This document shows, piece after piece, positions 1 through 12,800 of a DNA stretch of 64,000 nt (its first letter is position 1; each line of letters starts with the position of its first letter). The notes beneath the pieces were generated by a model that was given only the letters and a program-made list of their open reading frames with translations, had not been told where the DNA came from and did no database searches. Both the position numbers and the translations under genes were made by a program. The stretch is from Nephromyces sp. MM_2019 (Eukaryota > Apicomplexa > Aconoidasida > Nephromycida), in contig JADHZB010001159.1 in NCBI GenBank assembly GCA_015657535.1, positions 7,153 through 71,152 of the forward strand, written 5' to 3'.

Positions 1-95
1 GTAGTCTTCTCTATATATGTGTGTGGTTTAAGTGAGTAGTCTTCTCTATATATGTGTGTGGTTTAAGTGAGTAGTCTTCTCTATATATGTGTGTG
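1..95. repeat. 35-bp tandem repeat, about 2.7 copies
   Basis: A 35-base unit beginning gtagtcttctctatatat starts at positions 1, 36 and 71. The first two copies are identical. The third diverges after about 25 bases into a tgtgtctctctctt run. It lies upstream of the first coding exon, so it is probably within an intron or 5' flank of the gene that follows. The array may continue beyond the left edge of the window. Confidence 0.9.
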
Positions 96-148
96 TCTCT
101 CTCTTTCCCTGTCTATTTCTGGTACTTTTTTTGAAGAGTTGAGAAGAT

Positions 149-3100
149 GTGTGTGTGCTGCCAACTTTCAGATCTTCTACCCTTTCAAAATCCGAAGAAA
201 GCATCAAAAAAGAGGCTTTTTCTAAACTTGAAGATTTGACTGATTCATCGCTTCTTCTAAACTCCCAGAAAAATGCCCACAGCACTTTAGAGACAGCCTG
301 CTCCTATGACAGTAGCCTCTCTGATTTACTGAGTGGTTTTGATGCTTCGACCTATGATCGCTTGCATAATGCTCTCAATGCTGGCTTTTCTGCTGGTAAG
401 GTTCTATAAATAAGGGGTTTTTGTAGGAATAAAGAGGAAAAAGGACAGATTTTAGCGGTGTGTGCGAAAAAAATTGGAGGTTTTTGAAGATTATGAAGAA
501 TAACTGACGGGACGAGAATGTGGTGGATGAGTGGTGGATTTTAAGGTATTCTTGTGAGATTGAGAGAATATTCGAGAGGAGCAATGATTTGAACCTGAGG
601 AAGGAGAAGTTCATCGTAGATAACGTGAAATCTGCGAGCAAATTAAGAATATTTAGGTGCAAATCTTGGAATCTGGATTATCGCAATGAATGATGAGGGA
701 GAGGAAAGTGAGAAAGAGAGAAAGAGCATGAGAATGACAGAGAGACTGCATTCTTCAAAGAAGATTAAACATCGCAGTTTAAACAGGAAAAAGTGTTGAA
801 AATATAGTGAAAGACGCGGTAACTGGAAGACTGAGGCATGGAAGCGGAAGCTCAAAACTTGCTTTTTAGAAGGCTTTTTAAAGATTGCTAGCAGAAGCTT
901 GAAGAGTGTAGTTGAGACCTATTGGTTCAGCCAGTAGTAGTTGTTTTATGTGTCAAGTGGGTTTTTTTGGCGTTTTGTATGTGTTTTATGTGTTCTTTCT
1001 CTCTGCTGCTTCTCTCTCTTAGTTCCGCTAAGCTGTTGAAGATCTTCTAGAAGACAGCGGCTTCGTGTCTTGTGTGCTACTTTTTTCTTCTCTTTCTATT
1101 CTGCACCACTTTTTAGGTATTAGAAACCTCGTAGAGAGCAGAGTTGGCTTTGTAGATGTCCAAAGAGGGTGGTTTTCGGGGCTCAGAGAAGCTCTTAAGT
1201 GCAGCGGAGAACCTACTAGTGATCTGGAAAGTTCTAGAAGCTTGAGAGCTTCCTCACACTTGATGAAGAAGCAGGTAAAGCCAGCAAGAAAAGCAAATCA
1301 GCTTTAAGAGAGCTTGAAAATGCACAAGAGGGTTGGATTCTTCTTCAAAGAAGCGTGCGTAAATGAAGCTTCTTCATGAAGATGTTTCAATCTGCTTCTA
1401 CTCATTATTTTTATAAACTTGACGAGCTTTCTAATGCTTTTTCACGGCGACCATAACATCTTTAAGAAGGTTTTAAGTAGACACACACGGCCTCCTTTTT
1501 TCTCCTTTTCACAGCTGTTTTCTGAATTTACCTACATTATCCTGCATTTTCCTGTATTTTTTCTCTCCTCTCAAACTTTTCACACCTTCTACTTGCATTT
1601 TCTTGAATTTTTGTGTGGTAAAACGTAGGTTTTCTACTCTGGTGGTGGCCTTGGAGATGAAGTAATGGACAACTACTTGATGAGAGAAGGTATCGAGTGT
1701 AAAATTTTGCTTCTTTTACCAGTATATACGCGTGCCTCTTAGAATAAGCAGCTGCAGACAAATAATTCGATTGCTGCACACACTTGTGTGTGTTTTTTTG
1801 CGAATCTTTTTTGTGTGCGTTTTATGCCTACCTCAGGAATCTACATAGAGCTCTTCTTGTGTGTATTCAGAGTGTGCGGTTCATGAGTTCAGTTATAAGC
1901 AAGTAAAGCCACCTTTTTTTATATTTCAAGATATGAAAAAGGAAGTTTCCGTTTGGTGCAGGGCAATTATTTCTGAGCGCCAATATTGTTTTACTATGCG
2001 TTCTACTACACACAAAATGCCACCTGGAGCGTGTGTACATACATTGCAGCAGCACCAAACTTTCTCATAACTATAAGAGGACTGTCTGCGGACACGTACA
2101 ATTTCTTTTGATCCTCGATGTGCGATTCCCAGAGTTGCAAACTGTTTTAGAAGCATGGGATCGAGCATATCTTGAGAGCAGTTTGAGGAGAACAGAATTT
2201 TCAGCCACAATATACACACAAATAAGTCTTAGTAATCGTCTATGATACACTCCAAGAGAGTTTTCTGAGTAGAGAAATCCTCCAAAATTCATCTTCTTTA
2301 GGTTTTTTTTTATCTAATTCTTCCCCCTAGTGAGCTTCTAGGCTCTTAGCTCCCCCCTCTCAATTTCTTTTTTTTGTCAGTGTTAGACGAGGAAATATTG
2401 TTTGTTGATCCGGAAAATATTGATCCTCTTAGTCAGCAGTCGATGCTGCCGGAGCTGCATGCTCTGGGGTCTCCTTCCTCTGCTAAAGAAATGCTTCCGC
2501 AATCCTTTTTTTCAGCGAGAAGCTACCAAAAGACAGCTAATCGAGGAGGAAATTAATATTTTCGTAGTGAAACATATTCTTTTCGCTTGACTCGCTCTAC
2601 ATTCCTTATGTGCAAAAGTATAGAGGCGAATAAGTTGGATGTTTCTGCTGCTATTCTCGTTTTTTTGCGAGCTTATTGGAGCTTTCTTGTTTGGAAGACT
2701 TTTTTTAAATCCCGATGAAATGTGGATTCGGGTAGAGTGACAATTTTTCTCTCTTTTTTGGGATATCTTAATGAATACGGTGTGCTTTCTTCAGTTAAAA
2801 TGGTAGGAATAATCTTGAGGTTGGAAGTTTACCTTGAAGTGTGGATTCCACCCTCTTTTTAGTTTCTAATGATGCAATTTTTTCTTCAGTTATTGCAGAG
2901 CTTTTGCTACTTTGCTTACGATTCACCCCAAATACATTTAAAAATCTTATGATTATAGGCAGTGCGTTTTTTTCATGGTTTATCTCGCATTTTTTGCGTG
3001 ATTCTCCGCTGCTCTTACGTTATGTGTTTGTTTTTTTTTGGTTTACCCTACTTCAGTGGGCTGTACTCATCGCCTACGCAGGTTTTTCTAAACTTCTTTA

Positions 3101-3420
3101 CATTCAGGCAAAAAAATTTGAAAAAAAAACCTGAGAAGTGCCTATACTTCACAAAGTTTTTAAATCTAATTTAATCTAGTTTACTAGATAATCATTCGGT
3201 AGTTGATAAATGCACTTTTTCCAAGAAAAAATATCGCCTGCATTGCTGCTTATTTTATCGAATAGAAAATCACCTGTGTTGCTACTTATATTTATAATTT
3301 AAGCTCTGTTAAATTTAAACCTAATAATGCATGAACTAAAGGATTTATTCTATGTATTGTTAAAGATGTTTGTTCCAGAACTACAGCGAAAAATGCTTGT
3401 TTCTTTAGAGTATATTTAAA
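149..3420 (+). CDS. Multi-exon gene; possible gamma-tubulin complex component (GCP/Spc97-Spc98-like), weak
   Basis: Exons were inferred from splice sites and frame; the complete join is not resolved. Exon 170-397 follows acceptor ctttcag and ends in GTAAGG. Further coding pieces follow near 1114-1280 (GFVDVQRGWFSGLREAL), 1419-1468 (LTSFLMLFHGDHNIFKK), 1630-1690 (SGGGLGDEVMDNYLMREG), 1933-2030, 2105-2205 (FPELQTVLEAWDRAYLES), 2374-2556, 2640-2720 and 3325-3418. The order loosely resembles the N-terminal GCP domain: a G..x..LREL helix, then an L..L..L..GD helix, then a W..G.L.DP..EFF-like segment. In GCP proteins these contact neighbouring subunits of the microtubule-nucleating ring. That match is by eye and weak; any helical-repeat protein is an alternative. 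The introns are T-rich with TG runs. The gene may begin before position 1. Confidence 0.35.
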
Positions 3421-4329
3421 AATTGAAAATCCTCCATTGCCATGAAGCAAGCCTTTCACATGCTGCAATACAGTTGGAAAGGCGAAATAGCTGCTAACGA
3501 GGAAATTTTTTACAGTCTTACGTAGAAAGACGGGGTTGGGGGGCTGATTTTTATAGCTCATACAAAACTATGGGGATATTAAATTTATGCAGTCTGCTTT
3601 GAAATGGTTTAAATTCAAATATCTCCCCCGTCAAAGTTAAGATTTTAGTAATGATGTCTCCGCGAGTTTTCGCTGATTATTTTAAATAAACGCTGCTTTG
3701 CAGTCACGAAAGGATGCGATTATTTGTCGATCCGCGCGAAGCAGAAACTGAAAAAAATCAAAAATTTGTGTTAGGGGTGTGTGTGTGAGTGGTGTGTAAG
3801 TTATGGTGCGGGGAACCCCTTTAACGAGGTCCTTTCTAGAAAATACATTCGGGAACTGAATACCCTGTTTCCTATATTTCAGCGCCCTCTTCTTGCCTGC
3901 GCTGCTTACCGTACCTTTGCAAAAGTATATACTCCGTGAAGAAGTTGCTACAAAAACTTGAAACAAGGAAAAAACAATGTGTTTATGTGTGTTGGTGTGT
4001 GTAGCTGTGTAGTGTAGCTGTGTATGTGAAATAGGCTTGTCTTTTAGTTTCATATCCTGCAGGTACCTGTTTGCCTCGTTTAAGCTCTATGCTGCTTTTA
4101 CTGCGTGAGCGTATTTAGAGAGTACACGCTATCATTTCCTTTGCTCGCCGCTTTTCTCTAGTGCAGCACGTTGCTTGGTGATACACTGCTTTCCGAGCGT
4201 GCTTTAGAGTTCAAGACTTAATTCAGTATAGAAAAAAAACATCAACCGTTTTGGTATGTGAGGCTTGATCATTGAAAGTGTCGATTGCATATTATACAAT
4301 AACCTTTCTGGGTAGCATAAAACAATAAT

Positions 4330-4680
4330 TTAACTGCTTCAGCTAAAAAAATGGCAAAATCATGCCTTAATATAGGCAAAAAAATAGAAATAAAAACAGA
4401 TAAAATAAAATTGATATTTCTTAAAATAACCATCATAACTAATTAAATTCTAAAACCAAATTGGCTTTTAATATTAAACCTCCTAAAACACCTATGCCTT
4501 CGTTATTTTCTAACATTAATTTGAACAGAGCTAATGAAATCGGACATAATATGGGCTTAGATAATCCCAATGTGTTTTTTTAAAAATAAAGAATTAAAAA
4601 TTAATTATTGCAAAGAATGAAGCTTTTATCTGCATCTAATTGACCTACAGTAAACACTATCAAAGTAATTGATGAGTGTC
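4330..4680 (-). other. AT-rich island with a 44-codon protein-like frame; possible organelle-derived or degenerate insert
   Basis: This segment is markedly richer in A+T than its flanks. On the minus strand, from about 4580 down to 4445, a frame between two TAA stops reads as a compact hydrophobic peptide (TLGLSKPILCPISLALFK, then LMLENNEGIGVLGGLILKAN, ending NLVLEFN). Its composition looks like a membrane-protein C terminus. There is no start codon, no recognisable family and no splice signal. It could be a decayed organelle insertion or chance. Confidence 0.2.
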
Positions 4681-7378
4681 TCCCTCTTCCCCTGTCCGTG
4701 GCCCTACGGAGCCTGCCGTGACCAAAGAAATAAAAGCTTGTTACCTCTATAAAAATACATTTACGGAATAAACTTTAGTGTATTTTAACTAAAGAAATAG
4801 CGTAGAGATTCACACTAGAAGATTTCTTCATATTTACCCCTTCACGTGAAGTATATTTGTCCATCAAAAAAAAAGCCAGTAGGAAATCTTTTTAAATGTG
4901 CTATATATGGGGTCTTTGGTGCTTCGTAATGCACAGATGATTTGTATAGTATATACGGTATATATTATCTTATTGGATTAACATACCAATTACAAGCATC
5001 TCGTCCTGGCAAACCATCAATGAATTCCGTTACAGAACGTGGTGGTACTGTGACTCATAGAGTAGTCTCCTCTAACCTTTGACGGAGTTTCGTCGTACTA
5101 TATAGCCGAGGCCAAAAACATGTAGGTTTTCACATGTTTTAGTAGCATAGCACTGTATAATTGCTGGGATATACTGTTATAATATGAAGTAGGTGATGCA
5201 GCGGTTGTAGTTTGTACGCTCGAGTCATACTTACAACATCGTATTGCATACCATCTACGTAGCGCATTTGCTGAAGCTCCTTTTAGCAAAAAAAAATTTT
5301 TGGAGTTGCATGACGTGGTAACTTGCAGTGGGATTTTCTAAAATAGACGTGAAATGCTGCAATATGCGAATTAAGTGTGTGAAAAGCCACGAAAGTGGGT
5401 GGAAATTCTATTGCAGCGTTTGGCGTCTCTGCTCATTAGTGGTCTTTTTCCGGCCGGCGAAATGTATTAACAACGAGATTGCAGTAAGTTCTAGGATTGA
5501 TATTTGTTAGTTTCTCATGTTTTAGTAGGGTTTCGTTTTGGTAGGATTGCTAGATTTATAGTAGTACTTAGTCTGGGGATATTTACTAACAGCGCTCCGC
5601 TTCTGTAGGATTACTATCTTCGTAGTAGTATTTCGCCAGGGATATGTAATTTTAGGCGTCTCCTTTTCTACCAACTTCTGACTTAAGTACCACCGTTAGA
5701 TTACAAAAGTGCTTTCTCTGGAATATATATTTTTAGGCCTCTCCTCTTCTAGCATTATCCAGCACATCTATCACCTCTAAATTATCAAAATATTTACTGC
5801 CGCGGTTGGTCTCTCAACAGAGTAATTACTACTGGCTAATCACCGAATGCACGCGGTTTTTGAGCACCATAGATATGCAAAAACCGGCGCATACATATCT
5901 CGTTACCGCATTTACCATCACCCCTACCGACGTTGCGATGCATAGTCTGTCCTCCCACACAAGTGCGTCAAGCCTCGCTTCATTAATGTAAATGAAGTGG
6001 GCCGGTATTCGGTATGACATGACCTAGCTTTTTTATTACTGTTTTGCAGTGGGATGCGTTGGCCACTTATCATTCATGGTAAACGCTAGTCCTAGCTATA
6101 TAATCAAGTACCAGCCATAGCATCTCTTCTAGCACTACAAAAGATGCGCTGATATACTATCAACGGCCTACTTGTAGTGTATTTGTAAAGGATAAGCGCC
6201 TCAGTGAACAATGCTTCGTCATCCTACTATGAAGCCAACTTCTTTACCTCGAAACGTCGCGAAGATGCTTTGAGCTACCGACAGTTCGTGGGGTACCGAT
6301 AAGATAGCGTAAAACTAGCGGCATGCTAATACTTTATGAATATCTCCAGCTATACGAAGTCCTGTCAGCGAGTCCTATTCTGCAAAACACTGTAACGGCA
6401 CTTGCAGGGTCACACGCAAATATTTTATATGAAAATTCAATCTACTTTTATCTGAAACTGTGTGGTAAGCATGGGCATATTAAACGAAGCAGCAAAGATC
6501 TATGCCGCACACAAAAAAATTTGATGGTAAGCGCGTATACTAAGAATACTTTCATACAGGCTATGTTATCATCTTTCAAGTTTGCGAGAACTACACAAAA
6601 CCACATCGGTTGCTCTTTTTATTATTCTAAATTTGGTATGCATACTTAGTTTCTTAGCAAATTACAGGCAGACTATGGCACTAGCTCGTGAATTACAGTA
6701 TCAATGAGTTCACATAGAAATATTCCCCAGCGTGAATATCGGGCCGTGTGCTATAAGTAGTAGAGCTTAAGCCAGAGACCATAAGCTTGTTTAAAAGTTG
6801 AAGCACGTATTCTCATGAGGATTACCAGATGATATAGCGCCTGCATGTCAATACGCTATTCTCAGGCTTATTAACTATTCAATCAGCTAGCAGAGTAGCA
6901 ATGTAAAACTATATTAACAAAGTTTCACATTTGTTGCGTTTGACATGAATATGTGCTTCTCGGCTTTCCGTTCAAGTAGCGACGGCTTTGAATGTGTTCC
7001 TCTCGAGCCTCTTTTGTGTGTTAGTAAGGACTTTTAGTCCTAGTTTCACAAACACGAGTGCCGAATGAGATGTATGTCACATTTATGAAAACTCATAGAA
7101 GCTATTGTGCCAAAAATTTTCAGGTGCATCTGCGTATGTACTGACCTGGTCATATAGAAGAAAGGCTGAAATATCAGAGAAGTGCGACGTGAATAGCTTC
7201 ATTTAACTACGCAAGCGAAGGGGAGAAACGCGGTCACTTGGGGAATTAAAATCAGCCGGAGTTCTTTATATCTTATGGAAGCTTATAATATGGTGCGCAA
7301 TTAGCATTGGGATGGCTAGTAAAATTTTTGCTTGACAGCATCTGCTAATATAAATGATGGCACTACTGGATAATTGAT

Positions 7379-7639
7379 ATGCTGCAATTTAACTTGAGCA
7401 GTGATCTTACCCCTTTTTTGCCCACATATCGCAAAGAAGCTAAACGAAAAAATGGCAGTCAAGTTGCTTCATATCATGACACGCCTTGCGTTGCATGTAC
7501 CAGTAAATGCCTTGTTAAGCAATTTTACTCATTTGCGGGCAGTAGAATTAAAAATAAAGCTATTGAGTTCAATGCCTTCCAAGAAAGAAAGGAAAGGGTA
7601 TATGAATGTAAAAAATTTGTAGATTGGGAATATGAGTAA
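7379..7639 (+). CDS. Weak open reading frame, 86 codons, no family recognised
   Basis: This frame runs to a TAA at 7637-7639. Its C-terminal half is polar and charged (FNAFQERKERVYECKKFVDWEYE-like), more protein-like than the surrounding sequence. A second overlapping frame at 7401-7622 is also open, which weakens the case. No acceptor or donor sites frame it convincingly. I would treat it as a possible exon at most. Confidence 0.15.
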   Translation: MLQFNLSSDLTPFLPTYRKEAKRKNGSQVASYHDTPCVACTSKCLVKQFYSFAGSRIKNKAIEFNAFQERKERVYECKKFVDWEYE

Positions 7640-9843
7640 ATATTTTGGACTTATTTTTCACTTAGAAGAGAAGGAGCTCAATGAGGTGTGACAGCAAATA
7701 TTAAGTAAGGGAGGCGCTTAATATTTGGCAGCTTCTTCGACGGGCGCCGTTTTCCAAGTCTAAGAAATTTTTTCCTAAGTTGTGACTACTTCAAAAGGTT
7801 ACAACTTTCAGTATTTCAGCTCCTTTGCTACCGCGCATAGAATATCCATTAGTTACCCCAATGGTAACAAGGCATGTATCAAGTAGATATTGCGATACAA
7901 CAAATAATAGCTATGCGATAGAGACGGAAAATTTGTAGCTGAGCGGCCATTTTGCCAACTCTCACAATTTAAAATAATGCGTAATGTTAAACACCGCTAG
8001 GTGCGCCAAAATACTGCGTCCGTTGAACCATACAGAGCGACGTTCATCCATCTAGTTAATGCTGTTTCTAACATATGAAGAGTTTGTTGCTTTTATGCAT
8101 TTTTTCCAAAGACCGGTTACTCGGTACGCATAAATTGTCAAAAAAAAGTTCCATTATCCTGGCTTATCTAGCAGCTAGGAGCTTGTGCGACTTTTCTAGA
8201 TGTAACACTATGATTAGGAAAGTTACCGGACTACGCTTTACAAAGCTTACAGTGTTCAGTTGCTGATATTTGGCGTAATTTTCCAGCAGAAATATGGTAG
8301 CTAGAAAACAACTTAGCAAGCCAGTAGAGCAGGGTTAGCAGCAGCTCGCAATTATGAACCGCTTCAAATAGTAAAAAATTGGTGTCAAGCAGTTCGCCGC
8401 GGGGCGAAGCTTCTTCCTAATCACTGCATGGGTTATTAATGAACTGCTATTAAAGAAGGTATTTCTTCACTTGCGGCCACATGCGCACTGAAAGGAGGCA
8501 GAGTTCATAGCCTCGCCGATATTCACACCAAAAAAAGTAATTTCCAAACGAACAAACGGGATATAAACCATAAATTATCAGCTTAGAGGTTGCTTATCGG
8601 GTACCTTCAGGTCCAGCTAGTTCAGCAACAAATTGGTAGTTCTCCCGAGCAAGTTAACCACGAACATAATATGAATCCTTAACAGGTATTAAATGATATA
8701 GTTATATCTGGAGCACAACTATGCCAGTGCATCATTATCTCTGATAGCATAGAATTACAAAATACGGTGCGACAGAATAGAGAATACGTCCATCAAATGT
8801 GCAAAATCTCATCAGATAAGGGGAGGAACGGTGGGCATCCTTACATAAATTGCATAACCCATCCCGGCTGTATCTAAAAGGGCATCAAAAATATTATTGT
8901 ACATACTCTGATATGGCAAGTTCTACCAAGTCTTGCCCAAGGAATGCCCATGTTGTGCAAATAGTAAAATATAATGAAAAACTTATACTGTAATTCTGGG
9001 GCCACAGTAGTGGGGTTATTGCTTTTCAATAGGAATGGTCAAAAGAGCGATGAAAAGCGAGAAATTCCATTTGTTGAGAATCACTAAGAGCCGTAGTGAT
9101 TAAGTCTAATGTTAACTAATTCAGGTGTGCGCTTAAAAACATTTATTAGAGTGGTTTTAATGGACTGCAAGGCATCCGCCTTCAAGCACGTCGTATCACA
9201 ATATCACACCAGAATACCTTGCTAGAGCCAGTTGCAAAAAGTTAAATTCCCAACCATTTTACTTTGCTATGGCTGCATGAGTGGGCATACTAAGGAAGAT
9301 TTTTTTGGACCCAGCGTATTTACGCATCATTTTTATGAAAGCTTTTTCTGATAGAAAACCTTAGCATAACTCCTTTGTGACAACGTGACGTGTGATGCTA
9401 TACCCGGCAAGACGAAGCTTATTAAGCATTTTATTTATCTGCGTGAAATGAATAAAATTTCGGGCCCAAATACTACAAATCACATTTTCCGGTAGATGCA
9501 CTAATTAAAAGCCAGTAGATTATCGCTCGCTGTATATTTCTACTGGGCTTTAAAGTCACGTACCTTTTCAGCACCAATAAACACTTCATAGATAGCATCG
9601 GCACGTAGTAATCACTACAAGTCCTAGTTATTCGTTATATTAAGTTTCTGCGCTTATGCTCAACCGTGTTTATGCTTTCGAAAAATCCATGCGAAGCATT
9701 CACATCGTATAGCATCCGCCCTTTGCAGTGCATTTCTGTGCTCGTGCATCACCCACAACTTTCGGTTAGCGATTCTATGAATATAGCTAACATCACTTTT
9801 TCATCTTTCGCTCCTTTCTTCAGGAGATTGCAGACTGATCGCC

Positions 9844-12800
9844 ATGTCAGATATTTCAGAATTCAGCGAAATTGATTCCGGCGCCGAAGAGGCTGCCTCA
9901 TGGAAGCCCTGGAAGACCTCAGGACATGCAGGAAAGAAGGGAAAACTCGAAAAAAGTGAGCAGACGCAAAAAGATAATAAACCTCCTCGAAGGAAAGAAA
10001 ACCCGGAGAGCTCTCCAAAAGACCCTGGGAAAGGGAACGCTGAAACTGATAAACCAGAGACAGACACAGAAAAAAATGATGTCAAAGCTAGTAGCGCATC
10101 CCCGAAAACCACATCAATCCGTAAACAGACTAGCTATAGTGCCAGTCGCAAAAGGATGTCTACAACCACTGAATTTCCTGGGGCCACACAGAAGGCTGTG
10201 GGAGCTCTTTCGCCTCCAGACCTTTTAATATCGCTTATAATTCATGATGGGAGATGTTTTTGTCCGCGAGACGGACACAGAGCAGCAGAGATCAATGGCA
10301 ACGTATACATATATGGAGGCTCAGCGTATGAACAGGGCGTTAATGATTTCCTCAAGTTTATACCTAGTGGAAACTTGTAAGCAAGTGGCAGGGTGGGGGG
10401 GCTCTAAATTAAATTAATAGGCGGGGAGCCGTTGAATGGTAATAAATGGGATGATGCTATGAATGGAAGGAATGGGAGTAGTGCCGATGAAACCGGAGCT
10501 CTATGCTCCTTTATCATCTGCAAGTCAACGGACAGCTTCGATGCCTATCTGTAGCATTGAGAGAAAACAAGTAGAAAATTGTTTTTGTGGGCTAGAAATG
10601 AGGCTACTTAAGTTTCTACGACAAGAGCCTGTAAGAGTGTCCAAGAAGCAGACAGCAGCTAGTAACTTCCAAGGCTAACGTGCACCTGAAGTGGTCATTG
10701 TTCTGTACTTAGGCTCATTTGTAGTCAACAGTCATTATAAAAATCCTTCAGCCTAAATCCTTTGCTTAAATTTAAAGCAAGCATTTTTTTTGCTTCGTTT
10801 GTTGAGATTATATACAACTTTGTTTAAGCCTGGATAAATAATTTTGATGAAAGATTCTGTGGCAACGGTAGGCCTATTAAAAGAGAATAACTTCAAGTTT
10901 TAGCCCATTCATGATGCAGAGTTGCGGTAAAGGATCAGCAGCAGCCGCTTGGCGCGCTAAAAGACTTACATATGTTATTTGCACTTAAATAGAATTCCTA
11001 CACAAGGATGCTCGGCTTCTACATAGCATTAATAGCAAATTTAGTGCTACAAGCTATATAATTCTATTAACTGGAAAATTTTATTGGAGAAAAGCTCTGA
11101 GCACCATCATTTAATACATGCAGAACACTTTTTATTTCCAAAAGTGATTTTGGAGACTTTTCCGCGGGCACTCTCTGCTATGGTAGCTTACCGAGTTGAT
11201 ATCTTGTTTTGCTTACTGGATAGATGTGCTATCGCTTTTTAATAATTACTTCGTGAACTACGCATACACACGTAAGTTAGTGTTTATTTGGAAGTGTAAA
11301 AAGCCTGCATTTTCTCTAACTACCTGGTAGTGTGATTTCAAATCAGAATAACTTCGGTAACTATTCCACCTAGGTTAGAAAAAGTTACACGGGATAAAGG
11401 CCTGGCAGCTTCTGCATCCTAAAATCCTCCCAATGAAAGTTGGGAAAGCAGCATCGCTTAATCTCTTTCCCTAGTCGTTATCATAGAGCCCCGTTTTATG
11501 CGTATAACCCCATCGCTCTATTATATCGTGGTAGTATTCAATTAGTTTGCTACTTCATATAGTGTTGAAAAGTTTAGAAACCGAACTTTTCCTTTTCATA
11601 TCTGGGTTCTGCCTTGCTCTTTTAAGCGAAACTACTGGTGCATTAACTCCTGCTTTTACAGATTCAAACATGTAGAAAGCACGGGAAAATTGCCGCCTAT
11701 GTGCCATGAGAGTGTAATGGTACCTTTTTTAAAACCATCCTCGGGGGAGCAAGCTCTGATTCTTCACGGGGGGATTTTACCATCAGGTAAGCTATCGAGA
11801 AACACCTGGATATTCGATGTAGATAAAAGCGAATGGAGCACACAAGTTATAACACCTAACTCCCCATCTGCGAGACACGGGCATGCGGCCACCGTTATTC
11901 AAAAAGATTCTAAGCCTTCTAAACTTTTCTTATTCGGCGGATTATCTGATGATGGAAGCTTACTTGATGATATATTCACTTTAGACGAAGGTTAGTCACC
12001 AGGGTGTTTCTACTAATGAAGAAGAGCACGCCTGATTTTCTTTGCCTCTGATATCTTATAAGATTGATCAGTTGTTCAACATGATGGCTTACACATTATA
12101 CGCCATGTCATCGTAATTAACTTGAGAAATATTGTTTGCATTACTCTAGTATGAAAGTGTGCGTATCACGCATACTTCGAGTAGCCTTCGTATACATGGG
12201 CCTAAGAAGCGGGCTCGATAAGAGAGAGATATGTTCAATGTATTTCTGCTGCTATGGCGCTTCATTTTTATGCGCTTCGGAACCTAGTAAATGAGATTAT
12301 ATCCTTCTCACTGTCAGCCTCATTACCCCAGAGCGTCTTCCAAGAAGCGCAAAAATTCAAGATATCCTGTAGTACATCTGATTCGAAGAAAAGCTCTTCC
12401 TGGCGTATATTTCATATGTTTGAAAGCTTATTTAATTGCTATAATCTATTCCGTCCTCTGACATCTCCTCTCACGAAACACTACTTTCAACTCAAAAATA
12501 TACTCTAGCAATGAATTTTGATATTTTCCCCAGAAGGCGCATGGACGAATATCATAGCAGTGGGAGAAGCCCCGGATGGACGCTGCTATCACTCGTTAGC
12601 GTCCTATTACGATAGGGCTACAGATTCTCACTATGTATATCTCTTTGGCGGTGATTTGAATGGTAGGGGATTGTTAAGCAATGAGTTGTGGAGGTTTTCT
12701 TTGTCCACTAACAAATGGAAAATGATTGAGAGCAGTGCTGGAGAGCCTCCATCTCCCCGCTTCAAGTAAGCATACATGGTTGACACCAGCAGGGGGGTGT

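Larger units (their letters stand above)
3421..9843. other. Long intergenic stretch without a supported gene
   Basis: About 6.4 kb with frequent stops in all frames and near-random composition. An AT-rich island lies at 4,330-4,680 and is listed separately. The longest open frames are 3682-4053 (-), 6323-6649 (+, 108 codons) and 7379-7639 (+, 86 codons, Lys/Arg-rich). None shows a family motif or a convincing pair of splice sites. Because genes elsewhere in the window consist of exons as short as 21-50 bases, small genes here cannot be excluded. Confidence 0.5.
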
